Counted from the first letter of the stretch, positions 35,864 through 45,728 are shown. The stretch: 64,000 nucleotides of DNA from Algoriphagus aestuariicola (GCF_017254835.1 NZ_JAFKCW010000005.1:214385-278384), one strand, 5' to 3'. Notes: generated from the sequence alone by a model not told the origin. A program made the numbers and translations.

Positions 35864-36907
35864 ATGAAGCGGCTTTTCTTGTGGGTGATAATGGGAACTA
35901 TGATTCAGACTTCTCTTTTGGGGCAAAGTACAGGCGAAAGCAGGAGCTACGTTTGTCCTCCCTGTGGCAGTTCCTGTGACAGCCGGGATTTTTCCGGTCC
36001 CGGTACTTGTCCCCAATGCAATATGACTTTGGTTGAAAAAAATAGGGTCAAGAAGATTGCTTTTTACCTTCAGGATGGGGTAGAGGTGTTGGATTTTGCA
36101 GGGCCGATGGAAGTCTTTTCCTATGCGGGGTACAAAGTCTTCACCGTGTCGAAGACCAAGGATCCGATCAAGTCCCAGGGTATTTTGAAAGTCATTCCAG
36201 ACTATTCAATTGACGATGCACCAAAGGCAGACATCTTGGCTTTTTTTGGAGGAAACGCCTCCCGGGCATACCAAGACTCTTCGGTTATCGAATGGATTCA
36301 AGGCCAGACAGAAGTTGAATATCACTTTTCGGTTTGTACGGGAGCTTTTATGCTTGCGGAGGCGGGGATCTTAGACGGGAAGAAGGCTACCACTTTTCAC
36401 AATTCTCTAAACAGTTTGGAAGAAAACTACCCAGAGATAGAAGTGCTTCGAGAAGTACGTTTTGTGGACAATGGAAAGGTAGTGACCACAGCAGGGATTT
36501 CTGCCGGCATCGATGGCGCACTGCATTTGGTCGCAAAGTTTCAAGGACTCAATGCGGCTAGGAGAACAGCCTTTTACATGGAGTATGACAATTGGGTGCC
36601 TGGGGATGGTTTGGTCCTTTCCGGCGATAGCCCCTATCAGTTTGCCACAGCGGGTATCAATTTGGAGGATTTTGTAGGGAAGTATTCGCATTTCGATTCT
36701 GGGGCATTTGACTTGACTTTAAACAAGGAGAACCAAACACTATATGCCGAGATTCAGGGGGTAAACTATCCGATATTCCATGAGTATGAGGATGTTTTCA
36801 GTGACGTGGAGGGGGGAGAGTTGATCTATTTCCAGAGGGGTGAAGACGGGAAAATCAATGGGTATAAAGTGCAAGCTGACGGTGAAGTTTTCGCAAAATT
36901 GAACTAG
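35864..36907 (+). CDS. Exported DJ-1/PfpI-family protein with Cys-rich N-terminal metal-binding-like domain
   Basis: Seen in 347 residues: a signal peptide (MKRLFLWVIMGTMIQTSLLG), a short Cys-rich region (CPPCGSSC at 31-38 and CPQCNM at 49-54) resembling the heavy-metal-binding domain of copper-related proteins, then a DJ-1/PfpI domain (about 62-250) with Cys158 in VCTGAFMLAEAG. The last 90 residues (from about 255) form an unassigned domain with YQFATAGINLEDFVGKY. The N-terminal region and signal peptide suggest a periplasmic protein. The reaction is unknown; isonitrile-hydratase-like or redox/metal sensing roles are only possibilities. A TAGTTTTG box (35840-35847) could be its own -7 element. 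Confidence 0.83.
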   Translation: MKRLFLWVIMGTMIQTSLLGQSTGESRSYVCPPCGSSCDSRDFSGPGTCPQCNMTLVEKNRVKKIAFYLQDGVEVLDFAGPMEVFSYAGYKVFTVSKTKDPIKSQGILKVIPDYSIDDAPKADILAFFGGNASRAYQDSSVIEWIQGQTEVEYHFSVCTGAFMLAEAGILDGKKATTFHNSLNSLEENYPEIEVLREVRFVDNGKVVTTAGISAGIDGALHLVAKFQGLNAARRTAFYMEYDNWVPGDGLVLSGDSPYQFATAGINLEDFVGKYSHFDSGAFDLTLNKENQTLYAEIQGVNYPIFHEYEDVFSDVEGGELIYFQRGEDGKINGYKVQADGEVFAKLN

Positions 36908-36965
36908 ATCAATCCGCAGTTTCTGGACCTTTCATATCAACAAAGTGAAGGGCGTCCTTCAAACG

Positions 36966-37000
36966 AAAAATCCCTCCAGTTTGAAGCTAGAGGGATTTTT
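36966..37000. terminator. Bidirectional rho-independent terminator
   Basis: A perfect 11-bp stem (AAAAATCCCTC/GAGGGATTTTT) has a 13-nt loop and A/T runs on both sides. It sits between the convergent DJ-1 gene and the leftward dehydrogenase gene and can serve both. Confidence 0.85.
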
Positions 37001-37099
37001 GTCATTTGAGTTACTTGTTCAGCTTTGTTCCTTTGGTTGAATCCCACACGAACATATCAGCTATCGAACTCTTCAATAGTTGACATTCAGCTTCTGCTT

Positions 37100-40000
37100 T
37101 CATTTTTCCAGGGGATGGGCTTTCAATAGTTCATCAGGGCTATAGAAGCCCTCTTTATCTTTTATTTCCTCCCGAATTTGTTTTACCAGATCGGGCGAAA
37201 CTGGCGAGGCTTGGTTGCCAAAGGAATTCCTGACATAGGTGAGCACTGCGGCAACTTCCGAATCGTTAAGCATGCCTTCAAATGGAGTCATGGGAACTTG
37301 GCCAGGGTAATCCCGGCCGGCTACGTTGATAGGTCCCAGAAGTCCCTTGAGCACCACTTTAATCAGCCTTTCCGGACTTCCCGTCACCCAAGGTGTGCCG
37401 CGTAGTGGAGGGAAGCCGGAAGCATTGAGTCCCCCGCCGTCGGGCTGATGGCAAGTGGAGCAGAACCCTTCTCTGGCATAGATCTCCTTACCCAAGACAA
37501 ACAATTCTCGGTCAGAGCCAGTCAATGAGGATTTGATGTCTTCCTCTTTCTTCGCTGCCACTGAAAGCCCATTGAGATGGGCGACGGCTGTTTCCAGGGT
37601 TTTGGGGATCCAGGTATTGTCTTGGGGCTGCTTTTCCACTTCTGCAAGGATTGGGAGGCCTTGGTCCCTAGGAAGCCAGGATGCTGCGGCGATTACCTCC
37701 ATCCTCACTCTGCCATTGGTATCCTTGGCGGCTTCCATCAGTAACTCACCTTGGTCTTTGACCTGATGTCCAGTATATCTGAGTACCCGTACGGATGCGG
37801 CTCTTACACGATAGTCTTCTGACTTTAGGAGTTGTCGGAGTAGATCTTGGTTTACTTGGTTGGCTCCCCAGGTCACCCAAAGAGCTTCCAGGCGGTTATG
37901 CTCGTAATTGGGCTCGTTTTTGTCCAAGTCGGCCACCCATTTTTCCACAGCGGCAGTCACCTCTTTGGCATCACGCCCGCGCAGTTCGCGCTTGGTTCGG
38001 TACCGGGTTCGATACTCTGGCATCTTGAGGTTTTCCAAAAGCTCTGGAATAGTAGCTCCGTCGATTTTGGCAGGGTTGAGCAAAGGTCTGGAGGGATAAG
38101 TGAGACGGTAGATTCGCCCATGCACGTGGTCCCGAAGGGGATCTCTGGCGTTGTGTTGCATATGTCCAATCAGGATATTGTGCCAGTCGACGATATACAT
38201 GGAGCCATCAGGGGCGATCTCCATGTCAACCGGGCGGAAATTCCGGTCTGAGGAAGTGATCAAATCCTGTCTCCATTTGGTCACAAAGCCGACAGTGTCT
38301 TCGAATACCTGATGCTGCTTGGTGCCGAGGAATCCGATGGTGTTGTTGATGATCAGGTCGCCCTGAATCTCGTCTGGAAAGTGGCGGCTGGAGATGAATT
38401 CGAGGCCAGAAGTGGGGCGCACCATGTGGTCTTTTTCGATCAGGTTTGGCCCCTTGTAGTTGGCATTGCCGTAGCGCGGAAGCACGGAGCCTGGCAGCAT
38501 CCAGTTGACGTTCGGGCCGGAAGTTTCCGCGTAGAAGTTTTGTCCCCAATTGTCAAAGGCGATGCCCCAGGGATTTGGAATGGAAACTTGGTTGACGCGC
38601 TCCAGCTTGTGTCGCTTGGGCTCGTAGCGATAAAAGCCCCCATTGGTCGCACGCACTGGGCCGTAGGAAGTCTCGATATTGGAGTGCAAAAATACGCCCT
38701 CGGCCATATAGATGGCGCCAGACTCATCAGTGGTAAAGGCAGAAATGGCGTGGTGTGTGTCGTGGTCGTCAAATCCGCTCAGGAGCACTTCCTTGCGGTC
38801 CGCTTTGTCATCTCCGTTTTCATCGACAAGCAGGATCAGATTGTTTCCCTGCGATACGTAGACGCCCTCTGCCGTGATCTCGAAGCCAACCGGGATGTGC
38901 AAATTGTCCGCAAAAGTAGTTTGCTTGTCAGCTTTGCCATCGCCGTCCGTATCTTCCAAAATGATCAGTTTATCTTGTGGCCTTGGATCGCCCGGCTTGT
39001 AGTGGGGATAGCTTGGCATCGTAGCCACCCAGAGTCTTCCTTTGTTGTCAAAGGAAAGCTGCACTGGATTGGCTAGGTCTTTAAACTCGTCTTCGGAAGC
39101 GAATAATTCAATCTTGTAGCCTTCGGGTACTTTGATCGTTTTCAAAGCGTCCTCTCCGTACTTGTATTCTAGGCTGCCGTTTTTATCGGGATTGAAATTG
39201 GTCTCCACCTCGGGGAGGGTTCTGGTTTTTGCATCCGAGGCAGCAAGATCCTTGCTTTTGCCTTGGCTGGCTTCCCAGATCGCGGAGTCGCGGATGGCCG
39301 TCATCTGGCGTATCTTTTCCAGCTCAAAGGGATAATTGTCTGGCCCAAAAGGATCGTAGCGCCTCCCGAAGACGTGAACGCCATTGGGAATTTTGTAGTC
39401 GTTGGTCCACATCCAGTTTTTCTCCATCACCGCCTGGTGGATCAGGTCGCGGTTGGCACTGGCTTTGGGTTTTTCCTTGCCAAAAAGCTCGTCCGCAAGA
39501 AATACCGCAAATTTGCCGTAGCCTTTCTCATTGAGTTGAGAACCGTCGATCGTGAGAGGATCGGAGGAGTCTGCGTACCAGCCTTGGCTGGCATCAAAGG
39601 CGTCCACAAATACCAACTCATGTTTTGCTGCCACTTCGCGCATCGCGTCAGTGTAGAGTTTGAGGTTTTCGTTTTCGGCCACACCGTTCGGCACGTCGAT
39701 CAGTTCACTGATATCTTCAAAGGCAATTGGAGATACCAATGCGAGTTGGGGAGCGGATTTGCCATTGTACTGTTGTGACTTAGAGTGGATGACCCAAGCC
39801 TCCAGTTCTGCCCGGAAGTTTTCCAGCTTTTCTTTTCCCTGAAAGGATTCATTGAAGCCAAAAAATCCTACCACGATATCAGCTTGGAGTCGGGTTAGCC
39901 ATTGATCCGGCTTTTCGAGAAATCCTTCGCTGCCTGACGGGGTGGCATATTCATCCTGAAACTCCTCGGCGCCGGGAAAGGCCCAGGGATCGTTGGTGCC

Positions 40001-40252
40001 AGATCGAGGCCGAAAGCCGGGCGTGTCTCCGGGATCACCCAGGTTGCGGATCAACAGCGTGCTATCTGGATAGCGGAGGTGCATTTCGGTTTCAAAGAGT
40101 CCATACTCCTGCATGCGTGAGGCAAGGTTGTTGCCTACCAGCGTGATATGGGAGTTCTTGTGGAGTTCGAGGGTCTGCTTTTGAGTGCATTGAAAAGTAA
40201 GTAGCCCTAAAACGAAAAAAATGAAAATATTTTTCTGGGGATTCTTAAACAT
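37100..40252 (-). CDS. Degenerate SGNH domain - beta-propeller dehydrogenase - HEAT - cytochrome c fusion
   Basis: Seen in 1050 residues: an N-terminal export signal with a weak lipobox (Cys22); an SGNH-like domain (about 33-260) in which the nucleophile position reads GNN (Asn42) and the C-terminal motif reads DGSQL (Gln239 for His), so hydrolase activity is probably lost; a PVC-type membrane-bound dehydrogenase beta-propeller (about 365-720, with TDGDGKADK and VDWHNILIGHMQH); HEAT-like repeats (about 730-900); and a C-terminal cytochrome c domain with CSTCH near 932. Such proteins are thought to oxidise sugars with electrons passed to the covalently bound heme. It follows the leftward SusC/SusD pair by 323 bp, so the substrate is probably imported by that pair. 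Confidence 0.88.
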   Translation of the reverse strand: MFKNPQKNIFIFFVLGLLTFQCTQKQTLELHKNSHITLVGNNLASRMQEYGLFETEMHLRYPDSTLLIRNLGDPGDTPGFRPRSGTNDPWAFPGAEEFQDEYATPSGSEGFLEKPDQWLTRLQADIVVGFFGFNESFQGKEKLENFRAELEAWVIHSKSQQYNGKSAPQLALVSPIAFEDISELIDVPNGVAENENLKLYTDAMREVAAKHELVFVDAFDASQGWYADSSDPLTIDGSQLNEKGYGKFAVFLADELFGKEKPKASANRDLIHQAVMEKNWMWTNDYKIPNGVHVFGRRYDPFGPDNYPFELEKIRQMTAIRDSAIWEASQGKSKDLAASDAKTRTLPEVETNFNPDKNGSLEYKYGEDALKTIKVPEGYKIELFASEDEFKDLANPVQLSFDNKGRLWVATMPSYPHYKPGDPRPQDKLIILEDTDGDGKADKQTTFADNLHIPVGFEITAEGVYVSQGNNLILLVDENGDDKADRKEVLLSGFDDHDTHHAISAFTTDESGAIYMAEGVFLHSNIETSYGPVRATNGGFYRYEPKRHKLERVNQVSIPNPWGIAFDNWGQNFYAETSGPNVNWMLPGSVLPRYGNANYKGPNLIEKDHMVRPTSGLEFISSRHFPDEIQGDLIINNTIGFLGTKQHQVFEDTVGFVTKWRQDLITSSDRNFRPVDMEIAPDGSMYIVDWHNILIGHMQHNARDPLRDHVHGRIYRLTYPSRPLLNPAKIDGATIPELLENLKMPEYRTRYRTKRELRGRDAKEVTAAVEKWVADLDKNEPNYEHNRLEALWVTWGANQVNQDLLRQLLKSEDYRVRAASVRVLRYTGHQVKDQGELLMEAAKDTNGRVRMEVIAAASWLPRDQGLPILAEVEKQPQDNTWIPKTLETAVAHLNGLSVAAKKEEDIKSSLTGSDRELFVLGKEIYAREGFCSTCHQPDGGGLNASGFPPLRGTPWVTGSPERLIKVVLKGLLGPINVAGRDYPGQVPMTPFEGMLNDSEVAAVLTYVRNSFGNQASPVSPDLVKQIREEIKDKEGFYSPDELLKAHPLEK

Positions 40253-40574
40253 GGGTGGATATTATTTTGCTTTAAGACTGGAAACCTTGATAATAATAAA
40301 GTGAGTTACAAATTAATTGATTACAAATAAAGAAGGCTTTTAGAATGCGTATTTATACTATGTGAATGGTTTTTTCGGGCGATACGGCAAAATGGCTGAG
40401 TTGCATTGTGTTCACAGCATCGTTTGTGCAGTCTTAGTTTTCCTTTTGGCTATTCGGGGTATTGAGAGGAGGTTTTGCCTATCTTGGCAAAACCTCTCAC
40501 AATGTTTACTACAGAAGACGTCTCTAAGTGCTTTGACTCCGCGCTAGATATTTCTTCATATCCGTGACTTAATC
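40253..40574. other. Intergenic region between the SusD gene and the dehydrogenase gene
   Basis: No gene is seen. It contains a perfect 11-bp hairpin (GAGGTTTTGCC/GGCAAAACCTC, 40469-40496, 6-nt loop) without a T-run on either side, which may attenuate transcription from the SusCD unit into the dehydrogenase gene. Confidence 0.5.
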
Positions 40575-42077
40575 TTAATAGCCTGGATTTTGAACGAGTT
40601 TGGGGTTGTTTCTTACCTCTGCCGTAGGAATGGGGAACAGCAGCTCTCGCTCAGTGACCGTGGGGCCATAGACAAACTTGTGACCCACGTAGTCCTCAAA
40701 CTGACGGGTGGTGACGTTGAAACCCTTTCTTATCCTCACCATGTCAAACCAGGTCTTGTTTTCGAAGGAAAGTTCGAAGAATTTTTCTCTCCAGATTGCT
40801 TCGCGAAGCTGCTCCTTGGACAGATTTTGCAAAGGGGCTAGAGCGGCTCTGGACCGAATCTGGTTTACCGCAGCGTAAGCATCTGAATTGGGTCCATTTG
40901 CCTCGTTGGAAGCTTCAGCAAATATCAGTAATACCTCCGCGTAACGGAGAATAGGCCAGTTCATCGAACTGCTGGTTGTGCTGGTTTGTGCTAATTCGTC
41001 AAAATGCTTGAAGATGTAGTAGTCTCCCAACTCCAACGATTTGGTCCTGTCGCTTCTTAGCGTGTAGCTGGTATAGTAAAACTCCTTTTCGGCCGCTCGT
41101 TTGTCACCCGGTTCGTAGGACTTTACAAAGGCTTCCTGGGCAAAGATGCCGCCCGTTTCCGCGCTATAGTTGGAGATTCCCCTGTTGTAGGGGATAATGG
41201 ATACCTGCCAACTGGATGGGAGAATATAGGCTACAAATTGGGCCATGAAGATGTTTTCACCAAGGTTTTTCATACTGGGGTTATGCAGCGCGGCGTAGGA
41301 ATCAAATAGCGAGAAGGTACTGGAGTCCATTACCTCTTTGGCTTTGGATGCGGCCAGGGCGTAGTATTCGTTTCCTTTTTGGAGTGGATAGCCCGCCATG
41401 GTAAGGTATACCGAGGAGAGAAGGGATTTTACAGCGCCCATGGACACCCTCCCGGAAGCATCCCTCCAGGCAAGTCCGGACTTTTCGGCCTCTTGGAGAT
41501 CAGCCACAATTTGGTCATAGACAGCAGCGGGTTCCGCCTGATCCGGATAGAGGTTTTCGGAGGAAAGGTCGATGGGATCGGTAATGAGAGGTACTCTACC
41601 GAAGATCTGGACCAGATTGAAGTAATAGTAAGCCCGTAGGAAGCGAGCTTCGCCCAGTAGTTTGTTTTTGGCGGTTTCGTCCATGTTCATGCCTGGGATT
41701 TCAGCCAATGCCACGTTTGCGTTGGCGATGCCAAGGTAGAAGCTTGTCCAGTAGGTCTGGCCGTAGCCGTTGTCCGAGGTGTTGTCCAAGTTCATGACGA
41801 AGAGGCTGTTTTGCGCCTGCCCCAGCTCGGTGTCTGCAAGGCCGGTGGCAAACTCGGTCATCATCCAAGGGCCTCCGCCAAAACCACTCGACATGATCGG
41901 CTGCAAGCTCTGGTAAATCGAGTTGACAGCGCTAGTAGCATGTTCCGGTTTGGTAAAATAGTTGTCCAGCGTGAAATTGGACTTATCTGACTCATCCAAA
42001 AAGTCTGCGCAGGATGTGATCGCTATCAGGGAGGACAACAGGATGAATTTGGCTATATGGGATTTGGTACGTTTCAT
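40575..42077 (-). CDS. SusD/RagB-family nutrient-binding outer-membrane lipoprotein
   Basis: The 500-residue protein has a lipoprotein signal (ITSC at Cys23), the tetratricopeptide-type helical core (FLRAYYYFNLVQIFG near 140; VKSLLSSVYLTMAG) and the SusD C-terminal marks ILRYAEVLLIFAEA and WREKFFELSFENKTWFDMVR. SusD lids the paired SusC channel and binds the ligand, usually an oligosaccharide. It follows its SusC gene by 17 bp. Confidence 0.95.
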   Translation of the reverse strand: MKRTKSHIAKFILLSSLIAITSCADFLDESDKSNFTLDNYFTKPEHATSAVNSIYQSLQPIMSSGFGGGPWMMTEFATGLADTELGQAQNSLFVMNLDNTSDNGYGQTYWTSFYLGIANANVALAEIPGMNMDETAKNKLLGEARFLRAYYYFNLVQIFGRVPLITDPIDLSSENLYPDQAEPAAVYDQIVADLQEAEKSGLAWRDASGRVSMGAVKSLLSSVYLTMAGYPLQKGNEYYALAASKAKEVMDSSTFSLFDSYAALHNPSMKNLGENIFMAQFVAYILPSSWQVSIIPYNRGISNYSAETGGIFAQEAFVKSYEPGDKRAAEKEFYYTSYTLRSDRTKSLELGDYYIFKHFDELAQTSTTSSSMNWPILRYAEVLLIFAEASNEANGPNSDAYAAVNQIRSRAALAPLQNLSKEQLREAIWREKFFELSFENKTWFDMVRIRKGFNVTTRQFEDYVGHKFVYGPTVTERELLFPIPTAEVRNNPKLVQNPGY

Positions 42078-42094
42078 AATTGTCGGAGTTTTTA

Positions 42095-45000
42095 TTAGAG
42101 AGTAACACTGACACCCAGCATGAACACACGTGGTTTGGGGTAGGCATACAGATCGACGCCTTGGTCAAACGCCGCCCCGGAGGTGGATACCTCAGGATCG
42201 TAGCCGGAGTAGTCAGTGGATAGGAAGAAATTTTGGACGGAGAAGAAGGTCCTCATGGTTCTCAGCTTAAGTTTTTCCAGTATTTCCGGAGCAAAGCTGT
42301 AGGATAGCATGATGTTTCGGCCTCGCACAAAAGACCCGTCTTCCACCCTTCTGGAGTCGTTGTTGGTATTGTATCCGGCGGTAAGCGGGCGGATTTGTGC
42401 GTAGTAGGTCTCCTGGTTTTCCGGAGTCCATCCCTGCAGAACTGTCTTGAAGCTGTTAGCGATGCCGGTCCGGTCTTCGGCCGAGTGCTTGCTCCTGAAA
42501 AGCACGTCGTTGCCGTAGGTGAATTGGATGTCCACAAGCAGTTCAAAGTTTTTGAAGCTAAACGTGTTGGCAAAGGTGCCAAAACCGTCGGGGATACCCT
42601 TGCCGATGATCACCCGGTCGGAGTCGTTGATCACCCCGTCTTCATTGACATCCTTGTATTTGATGTCGCCAGGTCGCTTATTGTAGGATGCCGCTACGGT
42701 TTCCTCCTCGGTGTTCCAAGTGCCTTCATGGACAAAGCCAAAGAAGGATCCCACTGGTTCGCCTTCCCTGACGATGGTGGATCCCAAGAAAATGTCCGCT
42801 CCTCCGGTCAGGGCTTTGACCTTGTTTTTGTTGATCGACAGGTTGAAGTTGGTCGTCCAGGAGAAGTCGCTTTTTTCGACGTTGACAGTATTCAGCCCAA
42901 ATTCGATCCCCTTGTTTTCCATGCTGCCCACGTTTTTGCTTACGACGGTATAGCCACTGCTGGAAGGCACTGGCGCGCTCAGAAGCATGTCGTCGGTGAT
43001 TTTGCGGTAAAGGTCCAATTCAAACATCAGTCTGTTTTGGAGAAAGCCGATTTCCGCTCCGAAATCCACCTGAGAGGTGACTTCCCATTTCAAGTCGGGA
43101 TTGGCAAGGCGGCTCACGCCTATACCTATCTGTCGCTGATCGTTGAATATCACGGAATAATTGCCCATTCCGGCCAGCGCTTGATAAGCCGTTACTTCGG
43201 AGTTTCCTGTCTGGCCCACACTTGCACGTAGTTTCAGGTTTGAGATCAGGTTGCTGGAGCTCAAGAAGTTTTCGTCAGAAGCTCGCCAAGCAAATGCGGC
43301 TGAAGGGAAAAAGGCGTATCGGTTGGATTCTCCAAATTTGGACGAGCCATCCACGCGGCCGGTGAAGGTGAAGAGGTACTTGTCACGTAGGGTGTAGTTG
43401 ATCCTGGAAAAATAGGAATTTAGCCCATAAGCAACCGTACCTGAGCCCGGTTGGACAGCCACTGCTCCAGCTCCCAGATTGTTGAAAGTAAAGTAATCGT
43501 CCTGGAAATTCTGCGCCCTGGCTGTGGAGTTGAATCTGTCCACGTGCTGCCATGCTATACCGGCCATGGCATTAATCGCATGGTTTTGGTTAAATTCTTT
43601 GATATAGGTGAGGTAGTTTTCAAACTGCCAAGAGTTAAGGCGGTCATTAAAGATCGATGCGTCCCCACCTTGGTTTTTTGATATGTAGTCGAGCTCTCTA
43701 CCACCGTAGTAGTCCACCCGCTGGTTTACGATGTTGACGGATAAGTTTGACCTGAATTCCAATCCTTTGGCCAGATATAGGTTCGCATAGACGTTCCCCA
43801 GTACTGTTTGTGTGTTGACCAGGTAGATTCTTTCCTCCGAAACTTGTATGGGGTTGTCTCCTCCTTCCATGCCCGGATAATCGGCATTGCCAGCCCAGCT
43901 TCCATCGGGGTATTTCACCGGGATGATGGGGAGAGCTTCGAGCACTTGGCGCATGGCGATGATACCCCCGTTTCCAAGGGGATCTACCTGGCTTTCCTTC
44001 TGGTCGTTGTAGCTTAGTACCCCACCTACTTTGATCCAATCCTTTATTTTGCTGTCAAAAACAAATCTAGCCGAATAGCGCTTCATCCAAGAATTGGCCA
44101 TTAGTCCGTCCTCATCCCTATAGCCCAAGTACACGCCAAAGTTGTCGTCTATATTTCCCGATGTGAAATTGAGCTGGTGGCTTTGGGTAAAGGCAGGTTT
44201 GAAGGATTCGTCCTGCCAGTCTGTGTCGTAGATCGGTTGGCCGTTTGCATCGAATAGCCTAGGGTCGGTGCGCTTCAGCGCCGGGTCTTTATAGATTCCG
44301 TTTCTCCATCCATTCGGATCATACTTTTGGGCGTTTTGGTAAGCCAGGTCTTCCATGGCCAGGAATTCTTCAGAATTTAACAGGGGGATTTTTTTGGGAA
44401 GGACGCCGATGCTGTAGTTTCCTTCGTAAGCGATAGTTCCGCCAGATTGACTTCCCCGCTTGGTGGAGACGAGGATGACTCCATTGGCGCCGCGGGCACC
44501 ATAGATGGCTGTAGCGGACGCATCTTTGAGAATCTCGACGGAGGCAATGTCATTGGGATTGATATAGTCTATAGGCGTGCTCCCGTTTGCCAGGCCAGCT
44601 GAATGCATGATTACCCCGTCGATCACGTAGAGCGGGTCGTTGGCAATGCTGACTGAAGTATTCCCTCGAATGCGAATATTGGCTCGGCCACCTGGACGTC
44701 CGGAGTTAATGGAAACATTTACCCCTTGCACTTTGCCCGAGAGGGCGTTGGACAGGTTGGGAGATGGACGATCTTTGAGGCTCTCCTCGCTGACCGACCC
44801 CACCGCACCCGTCAAATCCGACTTCTTTTGGGTACCGTATCCTACCACAACTATTTCGTCAAGCTCTGCTTCGTCAACGGGTAGATTTATTTCAATCGTA
44901 TTGGAAAGGTCGCTTATGACATATTCAGTGGTAGAATATCCAATAAAACTCACCACCAGAGTTTCGTTCAAGCTCGCTTCTATGCTGAATGAGCCGTTGT

Positions 45001-45190
45001 TTTCGGTGACCGTTCCCCTTTGAGTTCCTTTTACAATTACCAATGCTCCTGGGATCGGAGTATCGGAGCCAGCTTCCCTTACGATTCCTTTTACAGGCAA
45101 GTTTTGTCCATAGGCTATCGTGCCGATTAATAGTAACGCTAACAGAATGCTAGTCGCTAACTTTCTTTTATAATGAAGATACTTTGACAT
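42095..45190 (-). CDS. SusC/RagA-family TonB-linked outer-membrane transporter
   Basis: The 1031-residue protein has a signal peptide (LATSILLALLLIGTIAYG), a carboxypeptidase-regulatory-like domain (about 33-115, GALVIVKGTQRGTVTENN), a TonB-box region (DEIVVVGYG), a plug domain (GNTSVSIANDPLYVIDG, ARGANGVILV) and a C-terminal 22-strand barrel ending VSVTL. It imports ligand captured by the SusD partner using TonB energy. Two hairpins lie in its short 5' leader. Confidence 0.95.
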   Translation of the reverse strand: MSKYLHYKRKLATSILLALLLIGTIAYGQNLPVKGIVREAGSDTPIPGALVIVKGTQRGTVTENNGSFSIEASLNETLVVSFIGYSTTEYVISDLSNTIEINLPVDEAELDEIVVVGYGTQKKSDLTGAVGSVSEESLKDRPSPNLSNALSGKVQGVNVSINSGRPGGRANIRIRGNTSVSIANDPLYVIDGVIMHSAGLANGSTPIDYINPNDIASVEILKDASATAIYGARGANGVILVSTKRGSQSGGTIAYEGNYSIGVLPKKIPLLNSEEFLAMEDLAYQNAQKYDPNGWRNGIYKDPALKRTDPRLFDANGQPIYDTDWQDESFKPAFTQSHQLNFTSGNIDDNFGVYLGYRDEDGLMANSWMKRYSARFVFDSKIKDWIKVGGVLSYNDQKESQVDPLGNGGIIAMRQVLEALPIIPVKYPDGSWAGNADYPGMEGGDNPIQVSEERIYLVNTQTVLGNVYANLYLAKGLEFRSNLSVNIVNQRVDYYGGRELDYISKNQGGDASIFNDRLNSWQFENYLTYIKEFNQNHAINAMAGIAWQHVDRFNSTARAQNFQDDYFTFNNLGAGAVAVQPGSGTVAYGLNSYFSRINYTLRDKYLFTFTGRVDGSSKFGESNRYAFFPSAAFAWRASDENFLSSSNLISNLKLRASVGQTGNSEVTAYQALAGMGNYSVIFNDQRQIGIGVSRLANPDLKWEVTSQVDFGAEIGFLQNRLMFELDLYRKITDDMLLSAPVPSSSGYTVVSKNVGSMENKGIEFGLNTVNVEKSDFSWTTNFNLSINKNKVKALTGGADIFLGSTIVREGEPVGSFFGFVHEGTWNTEEETVAASYNKRPGDIKYKDVNEDGVINDSDRVIIGKGIPDGFGTFANTFSFKNFELLVDIQFTYGNDVLFRSKHSAEDRTGIANSFKTVLQGWTPENQETYYAQIRPLTAGYNTNNDSRRVEDGSFVRGRNIMLSYSFAPEILEKLKLRTMRTFFSVQNFFLSTDYSGYDPEVSTSGAAFDQGVDLYAYPKPRVFMLGVSVTL

Positions 45191-45201
45191 GTAAGTTGGG
45201 T

Positions 45202-45216
45202 TTGTTGTATCAACAA
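45202..45216 (-). promoter_or_regulatory. Small hairpin 12 nt before the susC start codon
   Basis: TTGTTG-TAT-CAACAA forms a 6-bp stem immediately in front of the initiation region of the gene starting at 45190. It could limit ribosome access or bind a regulator. Confidence 0.35.
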
Positions 45217-45248
45217 GTTAGGTGGACGTCGATCGGGAATGTGTCCTG

Positions 45249-45274
45249 TAGAATCCTGAAAAAATGAGATTCTA
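45249..45274 (-). promoter_or_regulatory. Inverted repeat in the susC leader
   Basis: TAGAATC and GATTCTA are separated by 12 nt, about 60 nt upstream of ATG 45190. It is either a leader hairpin or an operator. Confidence 0.35.
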
Positions 45275-45728
45275 GGGTTCAATGTAGACAGGATAGTGTT
45301 AATTATTTGTTAGTATATATAATTATTAATATTCAAAATTATAATAAAAAAAATATCAGATATAATAATACCTATATTATACTTGATTTTTAGGTAATTC
45401 GCGGTGGTTGCGGTGAAATTTCATGTTTTAGAAACATTCACTTGACGGGGAGCTTCTTTTTAAGATTTTGTGGGAGAGTAGCACGTGGAGATTTTGCCAT
45501 TCTAAAAGGAAGCATGTACTACGCGTCAAATTTGGCCGTCATGTATTCGCTTCCGGTTTTCTCGATACTAGATAAAGAATCAAATCGGAATCTTTCGATG
45601 ATCTGTCCTGCTGTGTCCTGTGGTAAATAGTTGGTTTTTAGGCTTTTTTTCAGGATTGGGCAGGACAGGAACCTATTTATATATAGTGTAATTGAGTTGA
45701 TTTTATTCAATTAACAAAACCCGTCAAT

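Larger units (their letters stand above)
45191..45728. other. Divergent regulatory region between two SusC genes
   Basis: These 538 bp are AT-rich in the middle (about 45300-45400). They hold the leader hairpins of the leftward susC and several TCCTG/CAGGA copies (near 45243, 45254, 45607, 45616, 45661 and 45666) on both sides. There is no convincing gene. Confidence 0.45.

Noticed and set aside
38312-39076. 254-codon frame opposite the dehydrogenase gene
   Set aside because: The opposite frame is a continuous 1050-residue multidomain protein with recognisable motifs.
42395-43231. 278-codon frame opposite susC
   Set aside because: Antisense to a clear SusC barrel; no independent motif.
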